Below are positions 1 through 6,371 of a stretch of DNA of 8,815 nt, in pieces. Each line of letters opens with the position of its first letter. Position 1 is the first letter of the stretch. The position numbers and the translations under genes were made by a program. A model generated the notes under the pieces. That model searched no databases. It had not been told where the DNA came from and saw only the letters and a list, made by a program, of their open reading frames with translations. Origin of the DNA: Clostridiaceae bacterium (GTDB lineage Bacteria > Bacillota > Clostridia > UMGS1883 > JAAYMJ01); NCBI GenBank assembly GCA_012521455.1, contig JAAYMJ010000369.1:1-8815 (forward strand). The letters are read 5' to 3'.

Positions 1-237
1 ATTACCGAATATGAAAGGATTAAAACCCTCCTTGGCGGACAAGTCCTAAAAACTCCGGTACTTAAAGGGGATAAGGCGGTTTTGGTTTGCCCCGAGCCCC
101 AAAACATGGATTTGGTAATCGGGCAGGACATGGTTACCGCATACCTTGAAACCAAGAATTTGAACCACTACTTCAGGATTGTTGAAACCGTGCTTTTGAG
201 AATTAAAAACAAAGACGCGGTTATTGTATATGAATAA
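1..237 (+). CDS. Encapsulin-like shell protein (family 1, linocin/HK97 fold), C-terminal fragment
   Basis: This gene is cut by the left edge. Frame 1 is open from base 1 to a TAA at 235-237 and gives the last 78 residues. Family 1 encapsulins self-assemble into protein compartments that hold cargo enzymes such as ferritin-like proteins or peroxidases. The fragment has the expected end of that fold: a segment ending LKTPVLKGDKAVLV, then the motif LVIGQDMVTAYLE (about residues 39-51), which matches the family's 'LxLGQDxxxGYE' region, then a beta-rich tail (FRIVETVLLRIKNKDAVIVYE) that aligns with the last strands of encapsulin shells. The match is from memory of the Thermotoga maritima family, not from a search. 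A strong terminator follows directly. No cargo gene follows on this strand, so any cargo gene would lie upstream, outside the window. A phage HK97-type capsid relative is the main alternative. Confidence 0.72.
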   Translation: MTEYERIKTLLGGQVLKTPVLKGDKAVLVCPEPQNMDLVIGQDMVTAYLETKNLNHYFRIVETVLLRIKNKDAVIVYE

Positions 238-240
238 AAA

Positions 241-268
241 AAACCTTCCGCAAAACTGCGGAAGGTTT
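241..268. terminator. Bidirectional intrinsic terminator between convergent genes
   Basis: A perfect 11-bp stem (241-251 with 258-268, sequence AAACCTTCCGC and its complement) closes a 6-base loop. It is flanked by an A run on the left (about 236-243) and a T run on the right (266-271). It can therefore end transcription of the plus-strand encapsulin-like gene and of the minus-strand YjbQ operon. The rest of the 238-391 gap holds only a weak 6-bp hairpin (352-372) and no credible gene. Confidence 0.9.
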
Positions 269-391
269 TTTGTGCTTTTTTGCGCAATTTAACAATCAAC
301 GCCGCATTTATGGATTTTGCCCGGCCCTTATGTTTTATGTTTTCAGGCAAGCATACCAAATTAAAAGGTATGGGGGAATTAAATAATAATT

Positions 392-781
392 TTACCCTTC
401 CGTTACCTTCACATAAAATTCCCTGCTTCGCGGGCCGTCGAATTCACAAAAGTAAATACCCTGCCACCTGCCAAGCATTAGGCGGCCGTTTTTTACAATG
501 ACCGTAACAGATGATCCCATAAGGCTTGCTTTTATGTGGGCGTGGCTGTTTCCCTCAAAATGGCGGTAGTTTCTGTCATTTTCAGGGAAGGATTTATCCA
601 AAATGTAAAGCATATCGCACACCACATCGGGGTCGGCGTTTTCGTTAATGGTAACCCCCGCGGTTGTGTGGGGCACAAAAACCACCGCTATACCGTCTTT
701 TATATTGCTTTTTCTGACTTCGTCTGCCACAAGGTGGGTAATATTTATAAACTGTTGGGGTTTTGTAGTTTGAATTTGCAT
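392..781 (-). CDS. yjbQ: YjbQ family protein (UPF0047, secondary thiamine-phosphate synthase-like)
   Basis: This 129-aa cytosolic protein covers the whole UPF0047 domain at normal family length. Conserved blocks are all present: HTTAGVTINENADP at residues 38-51, H74, NSHAHIKASLMG at 78-89, GRWQ at 104-107 and the ending EFDGPRSREFYV. The invariant histidines and asparagines (H38, N46, N48, H80, H82) are in place, so the putative active site looks intact. The family is often annotated as secondary thiamine-phosphate synthase because some members can complement thiE mutants; the physiological role is not settled. The ATG is preceded by GGAGGA at a spacing of about 5 bases. The gene lies 14 bases downstream of the arginase-like gene on the same strand, so the two are probably co-transcribed, and transcription ends at the bidirectional terminator. 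Confidence 0.93.
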   Translation of the reverse strand: MQIQTTKPQQFINITHLVADEVRKSNIKDGIAVVFVPHTTAGVTINENADPDVVCDMLYILDKSFPENDRNYRHFEGNSHAHIKASLMGSSVTVIVKNGRLMLGRWQGIYFCEFDGPRSREFYVKVTEG

Positions 782-795
782 TTTTATCCTCCGTT

Positions 796-1497
796 TTATG
801 CCAAAAAATAATTTATTTTATCCGAAAAGCTTAAGTTTTCAGGGTTCCAGTGCCTTTTTGGGCAATCGGTTATTTCATATTCCAATCCCAAAAGGTTTAC
901 AAACTCAAAAAACTTACCGTCAAGCCAGGGGGGAGTCCATGCCCCTGAGCGGCAAATGTGGATTTGGGATATGGTAAAGTTTTTGTCAAAGTCATCATAT
1001 TTTGAAAATTTAACATTGAATTTATTGGTTATGCTTTTAAAATATTCAGGCTTTTCCTGGGTGTGGGGGCTGTATATTATGTGGGCCGATTTAACAATGT
1101 TTTCTTTTAGCAGTTTTCCCAGCCAGTTTGAACAGTTTAACTCAAAATCAAGCGAAGACAGCCCGCCGTAGCCCAAGTCCGAATGTGCGTCAAACAAAAT
1201 CACGGCATTACAGCCGCAAATTCTGCAAATGTCATATGACAAGGTATGGGAGTCGGAAACTTGAACCCTTATCCCTTTTTCAAATGTGAATTTTTCTTTT
1301 ATCCCTTCCCAGAAATTTTCCCACGAGGGGGAAAGTTTGTAGCTGTCCTTTATGTCTAACCCATAAGTTTTTGCCTCAAGGTATCTTTTGTACCACAAAT
1401 CCACTAAACTTTTTTTGCTTTCACTAAAAGATGATACTCTTTCCTTTTTGGTATATACAAAGTAGTCCCAATCCACGCTAAGGAGGCAATTTTTCAT
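796..1497 (-). CDS. Arginase/ureohydrolase-like protein of unknown substrate
   Basis: This 233-aa soluble protein has no signal peptide or membrane segment. Residues 102-108 (FDAHSDL) match the arginase/agmatinase metal motif DAHxD. Two other acidic or histidine clusters are visible: SVDWDYF at residues 7-13 and SDSHTLS at 81-87. An IHICRSGAWTPPW block (179-191) and the GYGGLSSLDFE block after the DAHSD motif look strongly constrained. Similar proteins in Clostridia are, as I recall, annotated 'arginase' or hypothetical. The protein is shorter than true arginases (about 300 aa), and the SxDxD-like motif is at the N-terminus instead of after DAHxD, so the substrate cannot be assumed. The ATG has an AAGGAGAT ribosome binding site at a spacing of about 6 bases. 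It is first in a two-gene operon with yjbQ. Confidence 0.68.
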   Translation of the reverse strand: MKNCLLSVDWDYFVYTKKERVSSFSESKKSLVDLWYKRYLEAKTYGLDIKDSYKLSPSWENFWEGIKEKFTFEKGIRVQVSDSHTLSYDICRICGCNAVILFDAHSDLGYGGLSSLDFELNCSNWLGKLLKENIVKSAHIIYSPHTQEKPEYFKSITNKFNVKFSKYDDFDKNFTISQIHICRSGAWTPPWLDGKFFEFVNLLGLEYEITDCPKRHWNPENLSFSDKINYFLA

Positions 1498-1576
1498 ATT
1501 ACCATCTCCTTAAAACCCCTGTTAATTGGGCCACCAAAAAGCAAAATTTCCCATCTTTAATTTTGGCGGTTTTTAT

Positions 1577-1588
1577 GTTTATATAAAC
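1577..1588. promoter_or_regulatory. Perfect 12-bp palindrome, possible operator
   Basis: GTTTATATAAAC is its own reverse complement. It sits just downstream of the -10 box of the minus-strand promoter, at roughly +5 to +16 of the predicted transcript, which is a usual place for a repressor site. Being AT-rich and short, it could also be chance. No regulator is identified. Confidence 0.3.
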
Positions 1589-1599
1589 GTCCTATTTTC

Positions 1600-1627
1600 A
1601 TTATAATATATGAAAATATAAAATCAA
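1600..1627 (-). promoter_or_regulatory. Sigma-A promoter for the arginase-like/yjbQ operon
   Basis: On the minus strand the -35 is TTGATT (plus positions 1622-1627), the spacer is 16 bases, and the -10 is a consensus TATAAT (1600-1605). The predicted start of transcription is near 1593, about 95 bases upstream of the first ATG. Confidence 0.65.
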
Positions 1628-1641
1628 TAGCAAGAAATCAT

Positions 1642-1670
1642 AAAAAAGCCCGCGGATATTCCGCAGGCTT
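1642..1670 (-). terminator. Intrinsic terminator of the helical-repeat gene
   Basis: An 11-bp stem (1646-1656 with 1660-1670), containing one pair that is G-U in the minus-strand RNA, has a 3-base loop and is followed in the minus direction by a U run (1645-1642). The stem touches the stop codon (1670-1672). Confidence 0.85.
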
Positions 1671-3151
1671 TATTTCTTTATTAACTTTTTCATCATCTCT
1701 TTTGTTTTCCCGTGGGTTTCAGACTTATATTTTCTTTTTACTACATTATAAAGATTTGGGGAAATTTCTTTCAGGCTTTGGTTTTTTACCGCGCACCAGT
1801 TTTGCAACGTCTCAAGGGCTGAATATCTGTTTATAAAATTTGAATATTTTATGGCACTTTCAATCAGTTTTTCACCCGTATTTGGATGGGATTTTAAATG
1901 AGTTAAAATTGTATTTAGGCAGAATAGGTAGCTTAAATTGTCGCAAACTATTTCTTCATAAATATTTATGACCTCGTTGGCGTATTGGGGCTTTGTAAGC
2001 ACAATGTCTACAAACGTATTGTATTTCACGGGGTCTTTTTTAATACAAGCGTAAATCTTATCCGAAACATCCATATTTAATATGGTTGAAAGTTTTACTG
2101 CGCAATTTAATTCTTCCTCATCATGGTGATTATTAATAACATCAATTATTCTTTCAGGCCAAACGGGGTTATTTAAAATATTTGAGCAAATTTCAATCAG
2201 GAAATCTTTATTTTTTATAAGCTCATCGTCACAATTTTTGAGCCATTCCTTTATATTGTTAATTCTAAACAGCTGCTTTATTGAAATATCACGGTTTTTG
2301 CAGTGGCTTAAAAACCTTTCCAAAGCCTCGTTTGCGTGTTCATAAGAGCTTATCCCTTCGCAGGGGCCTTCATTTATTAACGCGTTTATAACCAATCCCG
2401 CGCCTTCTAAAATACCGTTCTCAATGTTTTCTTTTCTAAGCTCCCCGATTAAATCCCCTTTTTGAGCGCAATCCAATGCAATGTATTCGTCAAGCATAAA
2501 GCCGCAGGCGTCTTTTAAAAGCCAAAGCCTGATTTCCTCATTTTCAGGCTCAAGCCTTAAAACGGTGTGGACTTTTCCCCAGCCATTCACTTTTTGGGCT
2601 ATTTTAAATAAATAGTCATTCCCGTCAGGCAAGTTTGTAAGATATGTAACTACATATAAAGTAAATTCTTCATATACGGAAAGCGTTATGAGTTTATTTA
2701 TAATTTCGCCGCGCTCATCATCATTTATAATTACTAACCCAAAAAGGGCAATGCCTAGCTTTACAAGTTCCGCGTCATCACTTTCAAAGGCAAGATGTTT
2801 TGCGTATTCAAAAACCGCTTCCGGATTTATTCCTTCATGGTTTTTTCTTATATAATCTAAAAGGGGGTCAACGAAAGTGATAAGCTGATATTTATGCACA
2901 AGTTTTTTTATTTTTTTAATGGATTTTTGCTTTTTTAATTTCCAGTCTTTTTTTAATATTTTTACGAATTTTTCAACAACTTTATAAGGTTTGGCGATTG
3001 AAGTATGAAATATTAACATACCTTCTTTTGCGCCGGGCATGACGCGGATTTCATCGGTTAAATAAGACTTTTTATCATCAATTGAAAAACTACGTGGCAA
3101 AGTCCCGTCTTTGTCTAAATTTTTTAAAATTGTTTCATAAATGCTGGCCAT
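1670..3151 (-). CDS. Helical-repeat protein of the family often labelled 'limonene hydroxylase'; function unknown
   Basis: This large, soluble, almost wholly alpha-helical protein is charged and Lys/Glu-rich, with no signal peptide, membrane segment or recognisable catalytic motif. The pattern of amphipathic helices suggests an alpha-solenoid. The start IYETILKNLDKDGTLPRSF, the central KVNGWGKVHTVLRLEPENEEIR and SSYEHANEALERFL resemble, from memory, Bacillus/Clostridium proteins of about 490 aa deposited as 'limonene hydroxylase'. Nothing here looks like an oxygenase: no haem, flavin or non-haem iron signature is visible, so I do not adopt that name. I chose ATG 3151 (493 aa) because relatives begin near MxxIYE and a GGGGA lies about 6 bases ahead. 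The longer ATG at 3175 (501 aa) has GAGGA almost touching the start, too close to work well. A terminator follows directly. Confidence 0.7.
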   Translation of the reverse strand: MASIYETILKNLDKDGTLPRSFSIDDKKSYLTDEIRVMPGAKEGMLIFHTSIAKPYKVVEKFVKILKKDWKLKKQKSIKKIKKLVHKYQLITFVDPLLDYIRKNHEGINPEAVFEYAKHLAFESDDAELVKLGIALFGLVIINDDERGEIINKLITLSVYEEFTLYVVTYLTNLPDGNDYLFKIAQKVNGWGKVHTVLRLEPENEEIRLWLLKDACGFMLDEYIALDCAQKGDLIGELRKENIENGILEGAGLVINALINEGPCEGISSYEHANEALERFLSHCKNRDISIKQLFRINNIKEWLKNCDDELIKNKDFLIEICSNILNNPVWPERIIDVINNHHDEEELNCAVKLSTILNMDVSDKIYACIKKDPVKYNTFVDIVLTKPQYANEVINIYEEIVCDNLSYLFCLNTILTHLKSHPNTGEKLIESAIKYSNFINRYSALETLQNWCAVKNQSLKEISPNLYNVVKRKYKSETHGKTKEMMKKLIKK

Positions 3152-3190
3152 ATTTTTCCCCGCTTTCTTTTTCATTCCTCACATAAAACA

Positions 3191-3492
3191 TCATAAAAAA
3201 CTGTGCAGGATATCAAAGCTTTCATAAACATCCTTGGTTTCATGGCTTGTGCGTTTAACAAAACCGCCATCACAAATAAATACAAAATCCCAGTCAGTGC
3301 AATTGGCAAAAACAATTTCCGTGTATTTTTGGATAAAATCTTCTTTTTCTGTTTCCTCAAGATAATTTTGCCTGACTAAGGGTAAGTCAGTAAAATATAA
3401 CCCCCGCCGTTAAATCCGCCGTAGGATATTTTGCAATACGGAATTTATGCCTCACAGGGGGTTGTTTTAAAAAGATGTTCTTTAATTTCCAT
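3191..3492 (-). pseudogene. Small gene (about 99 codons) broken by two apparent single-base frameshifts
   Basis: Read from ATG 3492, frame 1 gives MEIKEHLFKTTPCEA and then a TAA (3445-3447). Shifting by one base gives KFRIAKYPTADLTAGVIF and then a TGA (3387-3389). Shifting by one more base, near the A run at 3392-3395, opens TDLPLVRQNYLEETEKEDF and continues through CTDWDFVFICDGGFVKRTSH to a TGA at 3191-3193. All three pieces have the charge balance and purine-first codon pattern of real protein. The span is 302 bases, which is 100 codons plus two extra bases, consistent with two single-base insertions. The family is not recognised. It has its own promoter and lies just upstream of the helical-repeat gene, so it was probably co-transcribed with it. 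Decay and base-calling error are both possible. Confidence 0.55.
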
Positions 3493-3521
3493 AAAAACCC
3501 CCGCATAATTATAATAATTAC

Positions 3522-3550
3522 ATTTTACTTGTAATTTCTAAAATTTTCAA
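3522..3550 (-). promoter_or_regulatory. Promoter for the frameshifted gene and helical-repeat gene
   Basis: On the minus strand TTGAAA (plus 3545-3550) and TAAAAT (3522-3527) are separated by exactly 17 bases. A TATAAT also occurs further down (3508-3513) but has no good -35 at the right distance. The promoter lies between the ABC operon terminator and the frameshifted gene. Confidence 0.55.
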
Positions 3551-3564
3551 GCGAATTTGCCAAA

Positions 3565-3599
3565 TAAAAAACCCCCTTGATATTTTACATATCAAGGGG
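3565..3599 (-). terminator. Intrinsic terminator of the amino acid ABC operon
   Basis: A perfect 11-bp stem (3573-3583 with 3589-3599) with a 5-base loop is followed in the minus direction by a U run (about 3571-3566). It lies 11 bases beyond the stop codon of the ATPase gene. Confidence 0.9.
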
Positions 3600-3609
3600 T
3601 GATTTAATC

Positions 3610-4350
3610 CTAGTTTTGTTCCAGGGTCCTTTTTAAGAATTCGCGTGTCCGCTCTAATTTGGGGTTATTAAATATTTCTTCAGGGGTTCCTTCTTCGGCG
3701 ATTACGCCTTTGTCCATAAACACTACCCTGTCGGAAACTTCCCTTGCAAAGCCCATTTCGTGGGTTACCACAAGCATTGTAAGGCCTAAGCCCGCAAGTT
3801 CCTTCATAACCTTTAAAACTTCGCCCACCATTTCGGGGTCCAATGCGCTTGTGGGCTCGTCAAAAAGCATAACTTCAGGGTCCATTGATAAGGCTCTAGC
3901 GATTGCCACACGCTGTTTTTGCCCGCCCGATAGCTGATGGGGCTTTGCGTGGATGAATTTTTCCATCTCAACAACCTTTAAATATTTCATGGCAACTTCC
4001 CTTGCCTCTTCTTTTGAGCGCTTTAAAACCTTGATTTGCCCCACCATGCAGTTTGACAAGACATCGTGGTTGTTAAACAGGTTAAAGTGCTGAAACACCA
4101 TGCCGAGTTTTGCCCTGTATGCCCTGATATCGTGCTTGTCGTCGAGAATGTCTTCGCCTTTAAAAAAGATTTTCCCCCCGGTGGGTTTTTCCAAAAGGTT
4201 TATGCAACGAAGAAGGGTGGATTTTCCTGAGCCTGAGGAGCCGATTATACTGACCACTTCGCCTTTGTTAACTGAAAAGTTTATATCCTTTAGCACTTCG
4301 TTCGTGCCGAAAGTCTTGCTTAAGTGCTGTATGTCAATGATTTTTTCCAT
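3610..4350 (-). CDS. Polar amino acid ABC importer, ATP-binding subunit (probably lysine)
   Basis: This 246-aa ABC ATPase of the PAAT (GlnQ/HisP) class is full length. It powers import by binding and hydrolysing ATP on the inner face of the membrane with the permease encoded upstream. The motifs are complete: Walker [10 protein letters not shown] at 37-45, Q-loop Q87 in VFQHFNLF, signature LSGGQ at 140-144, Walker B MLFDEP at 161-166, SALD at 168-171 and H-loop H197. The family-typical ending [16 protein letters not shown] is present. The ATG follows a GAAGGGAT ribosome binding site, 16 bases after the permease stop. It is the last gene of the operon, before a strong terminator. The substrate is inferred from the lysine riboswitch in the leader, not from this subunit. 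Confidence 0.96.
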   Translation of the reverse strand: MEKIIDIQHLSKTFGTNEVLKDINFSVNKGEVVSIIGSSGSGKSTLLRCINLLEKPTGGKIFFKGEDILDDKHDIRAYRAKLGMVFQHFNLFNNHDVLSNCMVGQIKVLKRSKEEAREVAMKYLKVVEMEKFIHAKPHQLSGGQKQRVAIARALSMDPEVMLFDEPTSALDPEMVGEVLKVMKELAGLGLTMLVVTHEMGFAREVSDRVVFMDKGVIAEEGTPEEIFNNPKLERTREFLKRTLEQN

Positions 4351-4366
4351 GCTATCCCTTCTTTCC

Positions 4367-5146
4367 TCATATACTGCCCTTGTATTTTTGCTCGCGCATT
4401 AGCGCGTCTTCGGGGGTTTCCACTTGCATTTGGTTTGCGTATAAGATATAATTTTCTGGGCCGTCGATTTTTCTTTCAATATATCTTAGTATTCTGGTTA
4501 CGGTATAGGTCATAACAAAGTAAATCACGCTTGCCACAAAGAAAGCTTCAAAGTAGCGGTAATTAATCCCCGCGACGGATTTTGTCTGGAAGAACAGTTC
4601 CGTTACCGCGATTACGTTTAAAACCGAGGTGTCTTTGATGTTTATAACAAACTCATTCCCGGTTGCGGGAAGGATGTTTCTTATAACCTGGGGCAATACC
4701 ACGTTTAACATGGTCTGGATATGGCTCATTCCAATGGCATGGGCGGCTTCAAACTGGCCCTTGTCAATGGAAATAATGCCCCCGCGGACAATTTCCGCCA
4801 TGTATGCGCCTGTGTTTATGGAAACTATGAAAATACCGGCAAGAAGAGGGGTCATGTCAATGTCCAACGCCTGCTTGGAGCCATAATATATTACCATTGC
4901 TTGCACAATCATAGGTGTGCCGCGGAAAACTTCCACATATATTGATAAAATTGTGTTTATGACTTTAAGAATAATTTTTCTAAAGCCTCTTTCAGGCATT
5001 GGTATAGTGCGGATTACGCCAATCAATAATCCGATAATTGAACCTATAATTGTGCCAATTATGGATATCAAAAGGGTAACGCCGGCCCCGCGGATAAACA
5101 TCGGCCAATACTTTGTAACGGTCTTAACTATAATATCAAATTCCAC
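4367..5146 (-). CDS. Polar amino acid ABC importer, permease subunit (probably lysine)
   Basis: This 259-aa membrane protein of the HisM/GlnP type has hydrophobic segments at about 19-45, 62-90, 100-120, 172-185 and 198-218, giving roughly five membrane spans. Family markers are [11 protein letters not shown] (72-82) and the cytoplasmic EAA loop [21 protein letters not shown] (133-153), which contacts the ATPase. The C-terminus carries about 30 polar residues after the last span. The start is a GTG preceded by AAGGAGGA at a spacing of about 8 bases; this good ribosome binding site decides the start. It lies between the binding-protein and ATPase genes in the usual order, with a hairpin in the 61-base gap upstream. 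A single permease gene implies a homodimeric channel. Confidence 0.95.
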   Translation of the reverse strand: MEFDIIVKTVTKYWPMFIRGAGVTLLISIIGTIIGSIIGLLIGVIRTIPMPERGFRKIILKVINTILSIYVEVFRGTPMIVQAMVIYYGSKQALDIDMTPLLAGIFIVSINTGAYMAEIVRGGIISIDKGQFEAAHAIGMSHIQTMLNVVLPQVIRNILPATGNEFVINIKDTSVLNVIAVTELFFQTKSVAGINYRYFEAFFVASVIYFVMTYTVTRILRYIERKIDGPENYILYANQMQVETPEDALMREQKYKGSI

Positions 5147-5169
5147 GATTTATGTCCTCCTTGAATTAT

Positions 5170-5201
5170 AAAACCGAGCGCCCGAAACTGCACCCGGTTT
5201 T
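5170..5201 (-). promoter_or_regulatory. Intercistronic hairpin between binding-protein and permease genes
   Basis: A 12-bp stem (5170-5181 with 5190-5201), including two G-U pairs in the minus RNA, closes an 8-base loop a few bases after the binding-protein stop. The stem ends in UUUU but no further U run follows, so it looks like a leaky terminator or an RNA-stabilising hairpin. Such elements commonly keep the binding protein at higher levels than the membrane parts. Confidence 0.6.
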
Positions 5202-5207
5202 TATATG

Positions 5208-6047
5208 TCATTCAGCAGCAGGTTGGTTTTTTATTGCGTTGTCCATTAGCTGTTTTCTTTCTTCTTCTGAAATTTTAGCTAGCGCTTCGTTAACTTTTGC
5301 GGTTAATTCGCTTCCCTTTCTCAAACCAACTGCAATTGCGGTATCTTCAGGGGAAGTTTTAAACCCGTCGGTAAATTCCACCATCACGAAATTGCTGTTT
5401 GCGGCTTGCGCGCTGATTGCTTCGGGGCGTTCGGAAATATACCCGTCAATCATGCCTGACTCTAGCGCAACCCTCATTGCGGGGAAGTTATCCATAGCCG
5501 CAAGTTTTTCAACCCCTTCGATTTGGTCAATCACTGTGTAGTGGAAGGTGTTAAGCTGGGCGGTAATTTTTGCGCCTTTGAAATCCTGAATGGATTTTGC
5601 GTTTTCATATTTGCTTCCCTTTTTAACCACCATTACCAAATCAGAAGTGTAGTAGTTATCTGAAAAGTCAATGGTTTCCTTCCTGTCAGCGGTTGGGGAC
5701 ATACCTGCGATAATCGCGTCAATCTTTCCGCTTGTAAGCGCAGGGATTAGCCCGTCCCATTCGGTTTTAACAATTACCAGTTCTTTTCCTAAATGCTCTG
5801 CAATTCTTTTTGCGATTTCAACGTCGTAACCGCCTGCGTATTCAGCCGCGTTTGAAATTTTAACCGCCCCGTTTGAATCGTCCATTTGTGTCCAGTTAAA
5901 CGGGGGATACCCGGCTTCAAGTCCTACCTTGAAGGTGTTGTCGTCGGAAACAAGCGCCCCTTCGTTTTTAGAAGTTTTTGCGCAGCCGGAAACAAGCATA
6001 GCCAAAGTTAACATAGCGGCAATTAAAACTAGCAGTTTTTTCTTCAT
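5208..6047 (-). CDS. Amino acid ABC importer, substrate-binding lipoprotein (probably lysine)
   Basis: This 279-aa extracellular solute-binding protein of family 3 (SBP_bac_3) captures an amino acid outside the cell and delivers it to the permease. It has a lysine-rich start, a hydrophobic stretch (residues 5-19) and a lipobox LVSGC with the lipidated cysteine at 22. The domain follows: FKVGLEAGYPPFNW, GYDVEIAKRIAEHLG, the hinge block TSGKIDAIIAGMSPTADRKETIDFSDNYY with the carboxylate-binding arginine in ADRKE, and MIDGYISERPEAI. I chose ATG 6047 because it has GAGGG about 7 bases ahead and starts a canonical signal peptide. An in-frame extension to 6098 would add 17 unusual residues and run into the leader terminator. 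It is first in the operon, behind a lysine riboswitch. Confidence 0.95.
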   Translation of the reverse strand: MKKKLLVLIAAMLTLAMLVSGCAKTSKNEGALVSDDNTFKVGLEAGYPPFNWTQMDDSNGAVKISNAAEYAGGYDVEIAKRIAEHLGKELVIVKTEWDGLIPALTSGKIDAIIAGMSPTADRKETIDFSDNYYTSDLVMVVKKGSKYENAKSIQDFKGAKITAQLNTFHYTVIDQIEGVEKLAAMDNFPAMRVALESGMIDGYISERPEAISAQAANSNFVMVEFTDGFKTSPEDTAIAVGLRKGSELTAKVNEALAKISEEERKQLMDNAIKNQPAAE

Positions 6048-6085
6048 TAAGTATCCCTCTTCCTTTTGGTTATTATTTTCTTTCT

Positions 6086-6116
6086 TATAAAAAACCACCC
6101 GTTCATCTGGGTGGTT
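6086..6116 (-). terminator. Riboswitch-controlled terminator in the lysine transporter leader
   Basis: A perfect 8-bp stem (AACCACCC at 6093-6100 with 6109-6116) with an 8-base loop is followed in the minus direction by a U run (6094-6089). It lies after the riboswitch aptamer and about 45 bases before the first start codon, the usual place for a conditional terminator. Confidence 0.85.
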
Positions 6117-6144
6117 AGATTCGCGAATTTTACGGCAATTTAAA

Positions 6145-6176
6145 ACACCTAAAATTTAGGTGTCATAATACCTAAA
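6145..6176 (-). repeat. Three-segment inverted repeat (ACACCTAAA) in the leader
   Basis: On the plus strand ACACCTAAA (6145-6153), TTTAGGTGT (6155-6163) and ACCTAAA (6170-6176) form two mutually exclusive hairpins sharing the middle segment. It sits between the aptamer and the main terminator. It could be a second switching element or a protein site; no clear U run makes it a terminator. Confidence 0.6.
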
Positions 6177-6189
6177 ACCCCCTACCTTC

Positions 6190-6198
6190 CCCAAATGA
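6190..6198 (-). promoter_or_regulatory. Candidate antiterminator strand of the lysine riboswitch
   Basis: In the minus RNA, 6198-6190 (UCAUUUGGG) can pair for 9 bp, with one G-U, to CCCAGAUGA at 6111-6103, which includes the CCC of the terminator's upstream arm. It overlaps the 3' strand of aptamer helix P1 by three bases (6196-6198), so P1 formation and antitermination should exclude each other. Confidence 0.6.
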
Positions 6199-6371
6199 GA
6201 TAGCGCAACTCAATAAACTGGGTATTTATTGAGACAGTCCTGCAGATATTTTCTGCAGGCCCAGCACATAACACTGAGAAATGTTATATGCTTCGGCGGC
6301 ATTTCCTTCTCCCAAGCCTCACAGCTTCCCACGCTCCTCTTGGGACTATTAAATGCCGCGCCTCTACCTCA
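6196..6371 (-). promoter_or_regulatory. Lysine riboswitch (L-box) aptamer
   Basis: This cis-acting RNA binds lysine and controls the downstream ABC importer. All five helices can be read on the minus strand: P1 (6364-6371 with 6196-6203, one G-U), P2 (6351-6359 with 6296-6304, with an inner 7-bp TCCCAAG/CTTGGGA stem), P3 (6283-6292 with 6263-6272), P4 (6252-6259 with 6239-6246) and P5 (6225-6233 with 6209-6217). The conserved joining sequences are present: AGAGGCGCG after P1, GCCGAAG between P2 and P3, CUGGG before P4 and GACUGUC after it, with AGAGGAGCG inside P2. These match the L-box core as I know it from B. subtilis lysC. Lysine binding is expected to stabilise P1 and allow the terminator at 6086-6116 to form, turning the operon off. 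Confidence 0.93.

Noticed and set aside
168..359. 63-aa minus-strand ORF overlapping the encapsulin-like gene end
   Set aside because: It runs through the bidirectional terminator and antisense to a better coding frame.
3172..3360. TTG-started 62-aa minus-strand ORF with a hydrophobic stretch, ending in an ATGA overlap with the helical-repeat gene
   Set aside because: It has no upstream ribosome binding site (the GAGG is inside the ORF). Another frame over the same bases has much better protein-like composition and codon pattern, so the membrane peptide is a shadow.
3610..6047. Assigning glutamine or histidine transport from ATPase and permease similarity
   Set aside because: These subunits do not show substrate, and the lysine riboswitch in the leader is the more specific evidence.
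5208..6098. Longer 296-aa form of the binding protein
   Set aside because: The extra 17 residues precede a perfect lipoprotein signal peptide and extend towards the riboswitch terminator; ATG 6047 has a proper ribosome binding site.
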